From Acinetobacter sp. WCHA45 (GTDB taxonomy: Bacteria; Pseudomonadota; Gammaproteobacteria; Pseudomonadales; Moraxellaceae): 64,000 nt of DNA. Positions 53,313-63,144 of this stretch are shown here, one piece after another; the stretch's first letter is position 1, and every line of letters begins with the position of its first letter. The translations under genes and the position numbers were made by a program. Where the stretch lies: contig NZ_CP028561.1 of the NCBI RefSeq assembly GCF_002165255.2, positions 2,418,001 through 2,482,000 of the forward strand. The letters are read 5' to 3'. The notes under the pieces were generated by a model. That model was given only the letters and a program-made list of their open reading frames with translations. It had not been told where the DNA came from and did no database searches.

Positions 53313-54254
53313 ATGTCTAACGAAAACCAACAGCCTACCCCAGAAGTTGAGCAAAACCCAAGTTCAGACAAAGTCAGTCCTTTCCTCAGTTCTCCACTTC
53401 CTCAAGGAGCGCCTCAAGGTCAACAGCAATCGTTACAACAAGGTTCAACATCAACACCGAATACATCAGTACCAAAATATAATTTGCCACGTGGTGCCAA
53501 CACGGGAAATGTTGGAGCAACCACTCACTTTGGCTATCAAACTGTAAGCAGTGATGATAAAGCACAAAAAGTTGCTGAAGTTTTTCATTCAGTTGCAAGT
53601 AAATACGATATTATGAATGACCTGATGTCATTCGGTATCCATCGTATTTGGAAACGTTTTGCTATTAATATGTCAGGTGTTCGCCGTGGTCAACATGTAC
53701 TGGATATTGCTGGTGGTACAGGTGACTTAGCAAAAGTATTTAGCCGTGAAGTCGGTCCACAAGGTCATGTCGTACTCTCAGACATCAATGAATCCATGCT
53801 AAATGTAGGTCGTGACCGTCTGATTGATGCAGGCTGTACTAACGTTGATTTCGTACTTGCCAATGCTGAAACTTTAGAACCCTTTGCAGATAATAGTTTT
53901 GATTTAGTGACTATCAGTTTTGGTTTACGTAACGTGACGGATAAAGATGCCGCACTACAAGCCATGTATCGCGTACTTAAACCAGGTGGTCGTTTATTGG
54001 TTCTCGAATTCTCTAAACCTGTGTTCGAACCATTCTCTAAGCTTTACGATCTTTATTCATTCACTGCATTACCAATCATGGGTAAACTCGTTGCCAATGA
54101 CTCTGAAAGTTACAAGTATCTTGCAGAATCTATTCGTATGCATCCAGACCAACGTACCCTCAAAGGCATGATGGAAAATGCAGGCTTCCAAAGCTGTGAC
54201 TACCATAACCTCACTGGTGGTATTGTTGCAGTTCACCGCGGATTCAAACTTTAA
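53313..54254 (+). CDS. ubiE: Ubiquinone/menaquinone biosynthesis C-methyltransferase
   Basis: A 313-residue SAM-dependent methyltransferase. The catalytic domain starts near residue 75 ([20 protein letters not shown]) with motif [16 protein letters not shown] and later [15 protein letters not shown] and [13 protein letters not shown], all diagnostic for UbiE. Residues 1-70 are a Gln/Ser/Pro-rich unstructured extension ([16 protein letters not shown]) absent from E. coli UbiE (251 residues). A strong TTAGGAG supports ATG 53313, so the extension is really translated. First gene of ubiE-ubiJ-ubiB. Confidence 0.95.
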   Translation: MSNENQQPTPEVEQNPSSDKVSPFLSSPLPQGAPQGQQQSLQQGSTSTPNTSVPKYNLPRGANTGNVGATTHFGYQTVSSDDKAQKVAEVFHSVASKYDIMNDLMSFGIHRIWKRFAINMSGVRRGQHVLDIAGGTGDLAKVFSREVGPQGHVVLSDINESMLNVGRDRLIDAGCTNVDFVLANAETLEPFADNSFDLVTISFGLRNVTDKDAALQAMYRVLKPGGRLLVLEFSKPVFEPFSKLYDLYSFTALPIMGKLVANDSESYKYLAESIRMHPDQRTLKGMMENAGFQSCDYHNLTGGIVAVHRGFKL

Positions 54255-54264
54255 GGCTTAAGAT

Positions 54265-54945
54265 ATGTGGTCGATTTTAGCACTGGGTGCAGTCGAACGT
54301 ATCATTCATCAGGTGATTGATCTGGATGCGATTACCCGTATTCAGCTCAATCAGCTACAAGGTCAATTGTTGCGGGTTGTGATCGATCATCCACAGCTCT
54401 CGGTTGATGTTTTTTTTGATGAAAATAAAGTTCGTCTGGAACCTACCGTGACTGGACACAGTCAAACCCCATCAATATTTGAACAGCGTCCCTACGATGT
54501 CCAAAATAAAATTACAGATGCCACAGCCACCCTGCATGTCGCCAATGTGGTCGAATTAGTCAAACTCCTGCTCAGTGATATGGACCAGATTGGCAATATC
54601 CCCCTACAAGGCGATTACCATTTATTACAAGATATTCAAAGAATTATGCAGCAAGCAGAGCCTGATCTCGCTGCGCATTTATCGCCTTGGATTGGTCCAC
54701 AACTGGCACATGAATTGGGTAAGATTCAACTTGCACCCAAACAACTCAAGCGTTCATTACAAAGCCATTTGTTCTTTATTGAAGATACTTTAAAAGAGGA
54801 TAGCGGTTTATTTGCACCACGTTGGCAAATGGATGATCTTCATCGCGAAACGCGTCAACTCAATCAAGAATTAGATCGTTTAGAAGCGCAATTTCAACAG
54901 TTACACGCTTCATTTAATCCAGCAAAACATTCCTCACAAGACTAG
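54265..54945 (+). CDS. ubiJ: Ubiquinone biosynthesis accessory factor UbiJ
   Basis: A 226-residue SCP2-domain protein: N-terminal helix WSILALGAVERIIHQVIDLD, the SCP2 lipid-binding fold to about 120, and a C-terminal coiled coil (LHRETRQLNQELDRLEAQFQQ). UbiJ scaffolds the soluble Ubi metabolon. Position between ubiE and ubiB, 10 and 12 bases from each, is decisive. Confidence 0.92.
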   Translation: MWSILALGAVERIIHQVIDLDAITRIQLNQLQGQLLRVVIDHPQLSVDVFFDENKVRLEPTVTGHSQTPSIFEQRPYDVQNKITDATATLHVANVVELVKLLLSDMDQIGNIPLQGDYHLLQDIQRIMQQAEPDLAAHLSPWIGPQLAHELGKIQLAPKQLKRSLQSHLFFIEDTLKEDSGLFAPRWQMDDLHRETRQLNQELDRLEAQFQQLHASFNPAKHSSQD

Positions 54946-54957
54946 GTAAGATTTTAT

Positions 54958-56577
54958 ATGATTCCGCATGTTACACGGTTACTCGAACTCTGGCGTATTG
55001 CAGCACATTATCGCCTTGACACCCTGTTCCCTGCGGAAGAATTACCAGTAAAAGCCCGCCATGCCCTAAACATTATCAAAACCCATCCTGCGGCATGGTC
55101 AAGTCGAGAGAAAAAGAATCCGCTCAAGCTCAAAGAAGCTTTAGAGGATATGGGACCCTTAGCGATTAAACTGGGTCAGTTGCTTTCTACTCGTCGTGAT
55201 TTGATTCCACCAGAAGTATTATCACAATTGGTGTTGTTACAAGACCGTGTCAAACCATATGACACCCAATTGGCAAAACAACGCATCCAAGAATCGCTCA
55301 AGGCTGATGTATCCACACTATTCTCTCGCTTTGATGAGCAACCCCTCGCTGCGGCATCGATTGCACAAGTTCATACTGCTGCTCTGCATGATGGTCGTGA
55401 AGTGGTGGTAAAAGTCACTCGCCCTGATATTCGTAATCAAATTCTGCAAGACTTTGAAATCTTAGCTTGGCTGGGTGATTGGCTTGAAAATCGTTTAGAG
55501 GCTGCTCGCGCCTTACATCTGACTGAAATCATTCAAGACTATCGTCAAATTATCTTGAATGAGCTTGATCTGAGTCTAGAAGCGGACAATACCCGCCGAA
55601 TGCGTCATTACTTTACAGGCTCCAGCATGATGTATGTGCCTGAAGTCTATATGGACAGTAAAGATGTGATGGTGGCTGAACGCATCACGGGTGTGCCTAT
55701 TTCAGATATCGCAACCTTTGATCGTTTGGGTATGGATCGCGCAGACTTGGCTGAAAAAGGTTTAACCATCTTCTTTACCCAAGTATTTCGAGACAACTTT
55801 TTCCATGCCGACATGCATCCGGGCAATGTCTTTGTTGAAACCATTAACCCAAGTAATCCGCGTTTTATTGCTCTAGATTGCGCCATCATGGGTGAACTGT
55901 CCAAACATGACCAAATGACAGTTGCCCGTATGTTGCTTGCAGTAATGAATAGCAACTTTATGCAACTGATTCAGATCGTACATCAAGCAGGTTGGATTCC
56001 ACCAGGCACAGATCAAGATGCCTTGTCACGTGAAATGCGCCGCACTGTTGGTCCAATGGTATCCAAGCCGATGGATCAATTGGATTTCGCAGGAATTTTG
56101 ATTCAGGTGATGGATATTGCACGTCGTTTCCATTTGGAAATTCCGCCGCAATTGATGCTATTACTCAAAACATTGGTACACGTTGAAGGTTTAGGTACTG
56201 ATCTTTACCCACAACTCGATATTTGGAAGCTGGCTAAACCGATTTTGACCGAATGGGTTAAAGCCAATATGAATCCGGTCAAAAATATCAAAGAACTTGG
56301 ACAACAAATCCCAGATCTATTATTAGGTGCTCAAGATATCCCAAGCTTACTGATTGATAGCTTGAATGGTTTGAAAAATCAATCAGCTTGGCAAGATAAG
56401 CAACTCCGTGAAATTCAGCAAATGCGCTTACAAATGCAACAACAGCAACGCCGTAGTTGGATGTTTGGTAGCACTATGCTGATTATGCTCACCATTGCGA
56501 TTATTAGTCCTTGGTTTGTCTCCATCATTTTAATCGTATTAAGTGCACTGATTGCAGTTTGGCGAATTATGAAATAA
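54958..56577 (+). CDS. ubiB: Ubiquinone biosynthesis regulatory protein kinase UbiB
   Basis: A 539-residue ABC1 kinase-like ATPase. Motifs: AIKLGQLLSTRRDLIP near 64 (KxGQ), AAASIAQVHTAALHDG near 138, FFHADMHPGNVFVETI near 280 and FIALDCAIMG (DCG-type metal motif in place of DFG). Two C-terminal membrane helices (about 498-537) anchor it, as in true UbiB. It is required for ubiquinone synthesis. It ends with a strong terminator. Confidence 0.96.
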   Translation: MIPHVTRLLELWRIAAHYRLDTLFPAEELPVKARHALNIIKTHPAAWSSREKKNPLKLKEALEDMGPLAIKLGQLLSTRRDLIPPEVLSQLVLLQDRVKPYDTQLAKQRIQESLKADVSTLFSRFDEQPLAAASIAQVHTAALHDGREVVVKVTRPDIRNQILQDFEILAWLGDWLENRLEAARALHLTEIIQDYRQIILNELDLSLEADNTRRMRHYFTGSSMMYVPEVYMDSKDVMVAERITGVPISDIATFDRLGMDRADLAEKGLTIFFTQVFRDNFFHADMHPGNVFVETINPSNPRFIALDCAIMGELSKHDQMTVARMLLAVMNSNFMQLIQIVHQAGWIPPGTDQDALSREMRRTVGPMVSKPMDQLDFAGILIQVMDIARRFHLEIPPQLMLLLKTLVHVEGLGTDLYPQLDIWKLAKPILTEWVKANMNPVKNIKELGQQIPDLLLGAQDIPSLLIDSLNGLKNQSAWQDKQLREIQQMRLQMQQQQRRSWMFGSTMLIMLTIAIISPWFVSIILIVLSALIAVWRIMK

Positions 56578-56581
56578 GTTC

Positions 56582-56612
56582 AAAAATCCCTTGCTCTGAC
56601 AAGGGATTTTTT
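56582..56612 (+). terminator. Terminator of ubiE-ubiJ-ubiB
   Basis: AAAAATCCCTTG and CAAGGGATTTTT form a 12-bp stem with a 6-base loop followed by T, four bases after the stop. The remaining gap to 56966 is very AT-rich and shows only a possible TTATCA/TATAAC promoter at about 56895-56925. Confidence 0.9.
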
Positions 56613-56966
56613 ATAACGTAAATATTTCATTTTTAAACCCACAAATAATGTATTTAATCATCGTGAGTAAAATAATAAAAATCTCGTGATTTAGCTATGA
56701 GTAAAGCCATTTAAAAATAAAAAAAATGAGATATATGTCACAAAATAAAGCATATCATTTAGATATGAACACTTATTAAACTGATAAATCAAATTTAACT
56801 AAATAATACAAGAAATCTATTTAGATTAAATAAACAAGCTGTTTATTATGTCTTATATTGATACAGTTTTACTTAAAAAATTTAAAAAAGTCATTATCAC
56901 ATCTATAAAACTTTGCTATAACTACGCAGGAATCAATTAAAACACCGATATTCGGGGAATAATATA

Positions 56967-58667
56967 ATGTTTAAATCAAGAAAACTGTCATTAAGCTTGC
57001 TGACTTTATCCGTTTCTTCAGCCCTTTTACTTACAGCTTGTGGTGGAGACAGTGGGGGATCATCTGGAGGTAACCCTCCAGCGGCAGCAACACTGACAGG
57101 ACGTGTGGTAGATGGTCCTATTGCCAATGCAACCGTTACATTTACTGATGAAGCAACTGCATGTAAGAATAAAACTGCGACTACAGATGAAAATGGGGTA
57201 TTTACTTTCCCACAAGGATGTACTGCAAGCGCATTGAAAGTGACAGGTGGACAGGATACGACTACAGGTCTGCCATTTACAGGTACACTACAAGCACCAA
57301 AAATTTCTTTGACAGATACTCAAGGTATCGATGTTGTTGTTACGCCAATCACAACCCTCGTTGCAACGGTAGGTGCAGATAAGGCAGCAGCTATTGCAAC
57401 GGCTTTAGGTTTATCGGGAACAAATTTACTAACTGCTGACCCATTAAACAGTGCTGCATTATTAGCTAAAACCACAGCTGTTCAACAACTGATTGAACAA
57501 ATCACCACAGCGGTTACAACACTAAATACAGATGGTAGTTTAACCAGCACTGTTGCTCAAAAAGCAATCACCGCTGCATTAATCAGCCAATTAACCTCAA
57601 GCACAACCACTGTTGATTTAGGTAATACCAATACAATTAATGCGATTATTCAGGCTACTGTCAAAGATGCTGATGTAAAAGCAAAACTTCCTGCTAGTCT
57701 TCAGAGCAATATTGATAACGTTGCAACTAACCTTGCTGCCTTAACCAGTGCTAGCATTGCAGCCAATGTAAAAACGGTAGAAACCACACTTGCTGCACTT
57801 CCTGCAACACAAATTAGCTCTGCGGCAGCATTAAAAACAGCTGCACAAGAAAAAATTCTGACCGAGAAAAATGACAGTACTACTGTCAATCTGATTCAGG
57901 CATTAAGCCAAGTCTTGGCAACGGATAGTACTGCGATTGAATCTGCTCTCAAAGATATCGCTGAAGCAGCAACAACTGGTGGTGCGGCAACAGATAAATT
58001 AACTGGTGCTCTCGCTGTCATTAAAGATAAAACAGGCATTGTTGTACCGACTGAAACCATTACTGAAGCAAATAAGTTTACAAATTATTTACTATTGAAT
58101 GGTCTTGGTTTACAAGGCACAAGCTATACACTCGACCAATTAGCAGCATCATTAATCACTCCAATTAAAGTCTCAAGCCTGAACAATCTGCTCGTACCTC
58201 TTGTTGCAAGTGATAGTTATAAGTCTTCAAATCAAGCTGTTGCCGCAGCATTAAAAGTTGAAACAGCAACCAAAGCGTTACTCATTTCTGCTAATCAGCT
58301 CAACCTAACATATACCAATGGTACATTGACGGCAGCAACATTACCAAAAGGCTCTACCGTAGGTATTACATCAACTACTTCTGAACTCAATACCAACCTT
58401 ACGTTAGGTACTGATATTGATGTATTGTCCAACGGTCAAATTGCTTTAAATAGCACAACTTTAGGTAAAATCTCTGCTAGCTTAGTCAGCTCACTGAACA
58501 AATTTAACAGTGAAAAAGGCACAGCAACGGTTACAGCTGTGGTAGCACCAAGTGAGGGGCAAATCATTGCAGCGACATCTAAGTCTTTTGCAACAAAATA
58601 TACTGTATCTGTATTGAGTAAATCTATAACAGGTTACGGCACAAGCGCTAAAGTTACAGTTGAATAA
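56967..58667 (+). CDS. Lipoprotein with carboxypeptidase-regulatory-like domain
   Basis: A 566-residue lipoprotein. The signal peptide ends in lipobox LLTAC (Cys25) followed by GGDSGGSSGG, a flexible linker. Residues 42-100 form a beta-sandwich of the carboxypeptidase-regulatory type (LTGRVVDGPIANATVTFTDE, TDENGVFTFPQGC). The remainder is Thr/Ala-rich and helical, with only two cysteines beyond Cys25. RBS GGGGA precedes ATG 56967. No family name is certain. It is paired with the outer-membrane barrel gene downstream. The residue after Cys25 is Gly, not Asp, consistent with outer-membrane sorting. Confidence 0.8.
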   Translation: MFKSRKLSLSLLTLSVSSALLLTACGGDSGGSSGGNPPAAATLTGRVVDGPIANATVTFTDEATACKNKTATTDENGVFTFPQGCTASALKVTGGQDTTTGLPFTGTLQAPKISLTDTQGIDVVVTPITTLVATVGADKAAAIATALGLSGTNLLTADPLNSAALLAKTTAVQQLIEQITTAVTTLNTDGSLTSTVAQKAITAALISQLTSSTTTVDLGNTNTINAIIQATVKDADVKAKLPASLQSNIDNVATNLAALTSASIAANVKTVETTLAALPATQISSAAALKTAAQEKILTEKNDSTTVNLIQALSQVLATDSTAIESALKDIAEAATTGGAATDKLTGALAVIKDKTGIVVPTETITEANKFTNYLLLNGLGLQGTSYTLDQLAASLITPIKVSSLNNLLVPLVASDSYKSSNQAVAAALKVETATKALLISANQLNLTYTNGTLTAATLPKGSTVGITSTTSELNTNLTLGTDIDVLSNGQIALNSTTLGKISASLVSSLNKFNSEKGTATVTAVVAPSEGQIIAATSKSFATKYTVSVLSKSITGYGTSAKVTVE

Positions 58668-58681
58668 CTTTATGATTAAAC

Positions 58682-58715
58682 AAAGAGAGCTGCTTTCATA
58701 GTGGCTCTTTTTTTA
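58682..58715 (+). terminator. Leaky terminator between lipoprotein and barrel genes
   Basis: AAAGAG-AGC and GGCTCTTT form an imperfect stem followed by a run of seven T, 14 bases after the lipoprotein stop. The next gene starts 22 bases later without an obvious promoter, so it could attenuate rather than end transcription. Confidence 0.6.
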
Positions 58716-58737
58716 TTGTCTATTTAATGGGATCATA

Positions 58738-59838
58738 ATGAAACATTTAAATTTACTATCAGCTTCGATACTTCTCCTCTCTCCATCATTGCTCCACGCT
58801 GCACCGAATGATATGTTCCTGCAAGCCAACTCACTTTCAGGAAAAACACAACCCTTGAATGTAGATGTTGCCATTGATGCCGTCAATAAAACCATTGACC
58901 TGTTCGATGTCCGTGCCAAAGAAGGTGCAACTTCAGAAAATGTAGGTGATTATTTAGGTGGACATATCGTTGGTAAATATCAACTTTATCCAAATCTTGA
59001 ACTAGAAGCTGGTTTTTGGCAGCGTGAAATTGATTATTCAAAAGATACCAATAAATTACAAAGTTGGTTGGTTGCCACAACCTATACCCCGAATTTAAAT
59101 CTACAGAAAAACGATTTTCTGGATTTACGTTTTAGCTTATGGGGCAACTACGCAGATCAGCTCAAGAAAACAACACCGACAACCATCAACAACAGAACCT
59201 TTAATTATGTTCGGGTCAATGATCCATCTGATATACAGCTACAGGTTGATGCAATTTTTTCAAGAAAACTGGATCCTATGAATCAACTCAATGCGTATGT
59301 CAGTACAGGCTATAGCAAAGTGAAAGTTGACAGCTTAAAGACCCAAGCCAAATATCAGGGTTGTTTAGTCAACTTGAATATTAATAAAAACAACCATTAC
59401 ACTGGTTCTCTAGCTGAACCGTGTCAGATTGACAATGCGATTATTAATGAACTCAATATTTCAGGTTCAGCATCCGATTTCAATCTGGATGTCGATAAAG
59501 ATTTAAATTACGATGCTTATTACGCCGCTATTGGAGGTTCATGGCATTGGCGCTATCAACAATTTGAAAGTCAGCTTGCTTATCAATATCAGCGTTTATG
59601 GCGTAGTGACATTGATGATCGCGTCAATCATTTTGGCAATAGTGCATTGAAAGATAATCATACTTTTTCCGCACGTTTTAGTTACGACGTTACACCGAAT
59701 ATTACGCCTTTCGTTGAAGGTTATTTATTTAAACGCAATTTTGTAGGTAATATTCCCTTTCTTTATAACGGGGTGACTGCTTCACGTTTAGATCGTAAAT
59801 ATGGCTATGCCTCTCTGGGTGTGAATTTTCATTACTAA
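58738..59838 (+). CDS. Predicted outer-membrane beta-barrel protein
   Basis: A 366-residue protein with a signal peptide (MKHLNLLSASILLLSPSLLHA) and a mature part of alternating amphipathic strands ending in an aromatic residue (YASLGVNFHY), typical of outer-membrane barrels. Aromatic pairs (SWHWRYQQFESQLAYQYQ) support this. It contains only two cysteines (GCLVN and EPCQID), which could pair in an external loop. No family is recognised. The position after the lipoprotein gene and the 1-base overlap (TAATG) with the next gene suggest one unit. Confidence 0.75.
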   Translation: MKHLNLLSASILLLSPSLLHAAPNDMFLQANSLSGKTQPLNVDVAIDAVNKTIDLFDVRAKEGATSENVGDYLGGHIVGKYQLYPNLELEAGFWQREIDYSKDTNKLQSWLVATTYTPNLNLQKNDFLDLRFSLWGNYADQLKKTTPTTINNRTFNYVRVNDPSDIQLQVDAIFSRKLDPMNQLNAYVSTGYSKVKVDSLKTQAKYQGCLVNLNINKNNHYTGSLAEPCQIDNAIINELNISGSASDFNLDVDKDLNYDAYYAAIGGSWHWRYQQFESQLAYQYQRLWRSDIDDRVNHFGNSALKDNHTFSARFSYDVTPNITPFVEGYLFKRNFVGNIPFLYNGVTASRLDRKYGYASLGVNFHY

Positions 59839-60617
59839 TGAAAACACCTCATTTTGCCATTATTGGTGCAGGTACAGCAGGACTTACAACGGCGATTCTT
59901 CTTGTGCGAGAAGGTCATCAGGTTACGATTTTTGAACAAGTTGACAGACTCTCTCCAGTTGGTGCTGGTTTATTACTACAACCTTCGGGTTTAGCTGTTT
60001 TTGAACGTCTTGGCGTATTAGATGAAGCCCTCAAACTGGGTGCAAAAGTGACAGGACTTGAAGGGCAACTCGCCAATAAATAACTTTTGGTCAATAGCCA
60101 TTACCATCAGGCAGCCCCAAATCTGTATGGCTTGGGGATTCACCGCCCTACCCACAGCTTTTATTGGATGAACAAAATCAACCACTGTGGCTCTCGGCAC
60201 AGTATCGTGATGTGGTGATGTCTCGATATGGACAAGGTCGAATCGGTGTAATTGGTGATGCTGCACATGCAATGAGTCCACAATTGGGACAAGGTGCGAA
60301 TATGGCACTTTTAGATGCGTGGGCTTTTTCCCAATCATTACAAACTGCTCAGAAAAATCAGCAAATTGACTGGTCAATATTATGACAATACTATCACCGA
60401 CTACGTCGCTCCTCGACCCAATTCTATCAGTTCCTTAGCCGTTTACTGACCCCACTCTATCAATCAGATCATTTGGTGGGCGGGTAGATTACGTGATCTT
60501 ACTTTTCCGTGGATGTATCAAATCCCTTATTTTCGTAAAGAAATGGCGATTACCATTTCAGGCTTAAAAACGGGTATGTTTCAGCAAATACAATATGATG
60601 AGATTACCAAACAATAA
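59838..60617 (+). pseudogene. FAD-dependent monooxygenase (UbiH-like), decayed
   Basis: The first 81 residues are a good FAD-binding N-terminus (FAIIGAGTAGLTTAILLVRE), then TAA at 60083. Afterwards the protein continues in other frames: LLVNSHYHQAAPNLYGLGIH, then after a gap of missing sequence LWLSAQYRDVVMSRYGQGRI with GDAAHAMSPQLGQGANMA, then two further frame changes (YQFLSRLLTP, DLTFPWMYQIPYFRKEMA) to a stop at 60617. So at least three frameshifts and an internal deletion. The original was an aromatic hydroxylase-type enzyme. Its start overlaps the preceding barrel gene. Confidence 0.85.
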
Positions 60618-60840
60618 TAAGATGCATAGTTCAACCTATATGATTGAGATACAGGCGAACACCGTTCGTCTCTACAATTCCAGATGAGATGTGGGAACCG
60701 AACTATGTTCGCCCATTATAATTTTGGTGATGAGCGGCTAATCCAACCCAGCACCTAAAGCATTTTTTACCCAACAAGCATAGCCAACCCTAGTCACAAA
60801 CGCTACACTAACGGCTTTCCACTCAATGGATTTTTCACTC
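60618..60840. other. Gap between FAD pseudogene and hisIE
   Basis: Contains a 7-bp inverted repeat (GGCGAAC / GTTCGTC, near 60653) and a second related pair (CGAAC / GTTCG, near 60698-60710). No promoter for hisIE was identified with confidence, and no gene is seen. Confidence 0.4.
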
Positions 60841-61608
60841 ATGTCAAACTGGTTAGATGAAGTTAAATTTGATTCCAATGGTCTTATTCCTGCCATTGCA
60901 CAACATCATCAGACTGGTCGAGTGTTAATGGTTGCATGGATGAATCGTGAAGCATTACAACTGACGGCTGAAAAAAATCAAGCCGTGTATTACTCACGTT
61001 CACGTCAAAAATTGTGGCACAAAGGTGAAGAATCAGGGCACTTCCAAACAGTGCATGAAATTCGCTTAGATTGCGACGCCGATGTGATTATTCTGCAAAT
61101 TGAGCAGCACGGCGGAATTGCTTGCCATACGGGTCGTGAGTCTTGTTTTTATCGTAAACTCACGCCACAAGGTTGGGAAATTGTTGATGCTCAACTGAAA
61201 GATCCAACTGCAATTTACGGCGCATCTGCGAAAGTCGAAGCACACGATCATGGTCAGGCTGAGCAAGTTGACGTACTCAGTCACTTAGGTCGTTTGATGC
61301 AAGAACGTAAAAAAGCTGAAGCAGATAATTCTTATGTTGCCAGCCTATACAAAAAAGGCATCAATAAAATTTTAGAAAAAGTCGGCGAAGAAAGTGTCGA
61401 AAGCATTATTGCAGCCAAAGATTATGCAGCACATGCTTCTTTAGAAAATAAGCATGATCTGATTTATGAAGTTGCAGATTTATGGTTCCACAGTATTGTC
61501 ATGCTCGGCTACTTCGACCTTGATCCACAAGAAGTCCTTGATGAACTTGCTCGTCGCCAAGGTCTATCGGGCTTGGTTGAAAAAGCCAATCGTAGTCAAG
61601 AAGCGTAA
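60841..61608 (+). CDS. hisI: Bifunctional HisIE: phosphoribosyl-AMP cyclohydrolase / phosphoribosyl-ATP pyrophosphatase
   Basis: A 255-residue fusion covering two steps of histidine synthesis. HisI domain (residues 1-120) has [18 protein letters not shown], the metal-binding IRLDCDAD and [10 protein letters not shown]; the HisE domain (about 145-245) has [23 protein letters not shown] 60841 ([14 protein letters not shown]) is the family start; an ATG five codons earlier is in frame. It is followed by the helicase gene after 9 bases. Confidence 0.95.
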   Translation: MSNWLDEVKFDSNGLIPAIAQHHQTGRVLMVAWMNREALQLTAEKNQAVYYSRSRQKLWHKGEESGHFQTVHEIRLDCDADVIILQIEQHGGIACHTGRESCFYRKLTPQGWEIVDAQLKDPTAIYGASAKVEAHDHGQAEQVDVLSHLGRLMQERKKAEADNSYVASLYKKGINKILEKVGEESVESIIAAKDYAAHASLENKHDLIYEVADLWFHSIVMLGYFDLDPQEVLDELARRQGLSGLVEKANRSQEA

Positions 61609-61617
61609 ACCTCGCCT

Positions 61618-63120
61618 GTGTCGAATATCGAGAAACCCAAAGCTACCTATGAGCAAGCGATTGCAATAGATAACGCGCGTTTAGGTCAGTCCTTTAAAGT
61701 AATTGCCTATGCTGGCACAGGTAAAACCACGACTTTACAAATGATCAGTGATGCCATGCCCGAACGGCGTGGTATGTATTTGGCTTTTAACAAAGCCATT
61801 GCATCTGAAGCACAGAGTAAATTTCACGGCAATGTCAATTGTCGTACCTTTCACTCTCTTGCCTTTCGTAGCGTACCCCGTGGCGTAACTGATAAATTAC
61901 GACTACCTCGCTTAAGCCCAAGTTTTATCGCTAAAGAATATCGTTTAGAACCAATCACACTTCGTCGTCTCATGGGCGGACGTTATGAAAAATATGTACT
62001 GATGCCAAGTCGTCTTGCGAGTTTGGTTGCCAATGCTGTCAGCTATTTCTGCTCGACCAGCTCACAATACCCTGCCCCTCGCCATATTCAAGCACCAAGC
62101 TGGTTGCACCAAGATGATATCGAATCGTTACAACAACACTTATATCCAGCAGTTGAACGCCGTTGGTTAGAGTCAATTGATCAAAACCATCAAGCAGGGA
62201 TTGGTCACGATATTTACCTCAAACTTTGGGCATTATCAGAACCCAATATTCCAACAGATTATGTTCTGTTTGATGAAGCACAAGATGCTGACCCACTCAT
62301 GTTGGGTATTTTACTACGTCAAAAAAGCACACAAGTGATTTATGTCGGTGATGCACATCAGCAAATTTATGCGTGGCGTGGTGCAGTCAATGCAATGCAA
62401 CAAATGCCTTTACATGAAAGCCGTTTAACGACCTCTTTCCGTTTTGGTGATGCGATTGCTGATGTTGCCAATAGTCTGCTTGGTGCATTAAACGAAACTG
62501 TTCCACTATTGGGCAATCCAAATGTTAAATCGAGTGTGGTGAATAAACCCCATACCAAAATGCGCGATGCAATTTTGTGTCGTACCAATGCACGTGCAAT
62601 GGAACTCCTACTTTCTGGTTTAGTGCATGGCGACAAAGTCAGCTTACAAGCTGATCATCAGAAACTCAGTCGTTTTGTGGATGCCGCTAGTTTACTCAAA
62701 CAAGGCAAACGAATCACTGATGTGCCCGAACTGGCTTGGTTTAATTCATGGCATGATGTGCATGAATATTGCGAAACCAATGATGGTAGCGACATCAAAC
62801 CTTTAGTCAAACTGGTCGATGATCATGGTACTGAGCCACTCAAGAAAGCACTTGCCAAAATCACACCGATTGAACAAGCAGATTATGTTATTTCAACTGC
62901 ACACAAAGCCAAAGGCTTGGAATGGAATCGTGTGCATATTGAAGATGATTACCAATTTAAAATAAATGGCCTAGAACATAAAATTACAGATGAGGAATTA
63001 AGACTACTTTATGTTGCCTGTACTCGTGCTAAAGTAAGTTTAAATATTCATCATCTTTACGATTTAATACAACAATTAAAACGGGGCGCTCCCTCAAGTC
63101 TTCGCCAGTCCGTAGGTTAA
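61618..63120 (+). CDS. UvrD/Rep-family helicase-like protein
   Basis: A 500-residue superfamily 1 helicase, shorter than UvrD or Rep (about 670-720). Walker A is VIAYAGTGKTTTLQMI near residue 29, motif II LFDEAQDADPLMLGI near 218 (DEAQ), motif III VIYVGDAHQQIYAWRGA near 240, and motif V/VI ISTAHKAKGLEWNRVHIEDD and LRLLYVACTRAKVSLNIHHL. The N-terminal domain 1B insertion is small. The start codon is GTG at 61618; no ribosome site is obvious. It is followed by an AAA ATPase gene after 24 bases. Confidence 0.85.
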   Translation: MSNIEKPKATYEQAIAIDNARLGQSFKVIAYAGTGKTTTLQMISDAMPERRGMYLAFNKAIASEAQSKFHGNVNCRTFHSLAFRSVPRGVTDKLRLPRLSPSFIAKEYRLEPITLRRLMGGRYEKYVLMPSRLASLVANAVSYFCSTSSQYPAPRHIQAPSWLHQDDIESLQQHLYPAVERRWLESIDQNHQAGIGHDIYLKLWALSEPNIPTDYVLFDEAQDADPLMLGILLRQKSTQVIYVGDAHQQIYAWRGAVNAMQQMPLHESRLTTSFRFGDAIADVANSLLGALNETVPLLGNPNVKSSVVNKPHTKMRDAILCRTNARAMELLLSGLVHGDKVSLQADHQKLSRFVDAASLLKQGKRITDVPELAWFNSWHDVHEYCETNDGSDIKPLVKLVDDHGTEPLKKALAKITPIEQADYVISTAHKAKGLEWNRVHIEDDYQFKINGLEHKITDEELRLLYVACTRAKVSLNIHHLYDLIQQLKRGAPSSLRQSVG

Positions 63121-63144
63121 AGCGCTTATGTTCAGGGAGAGCTT

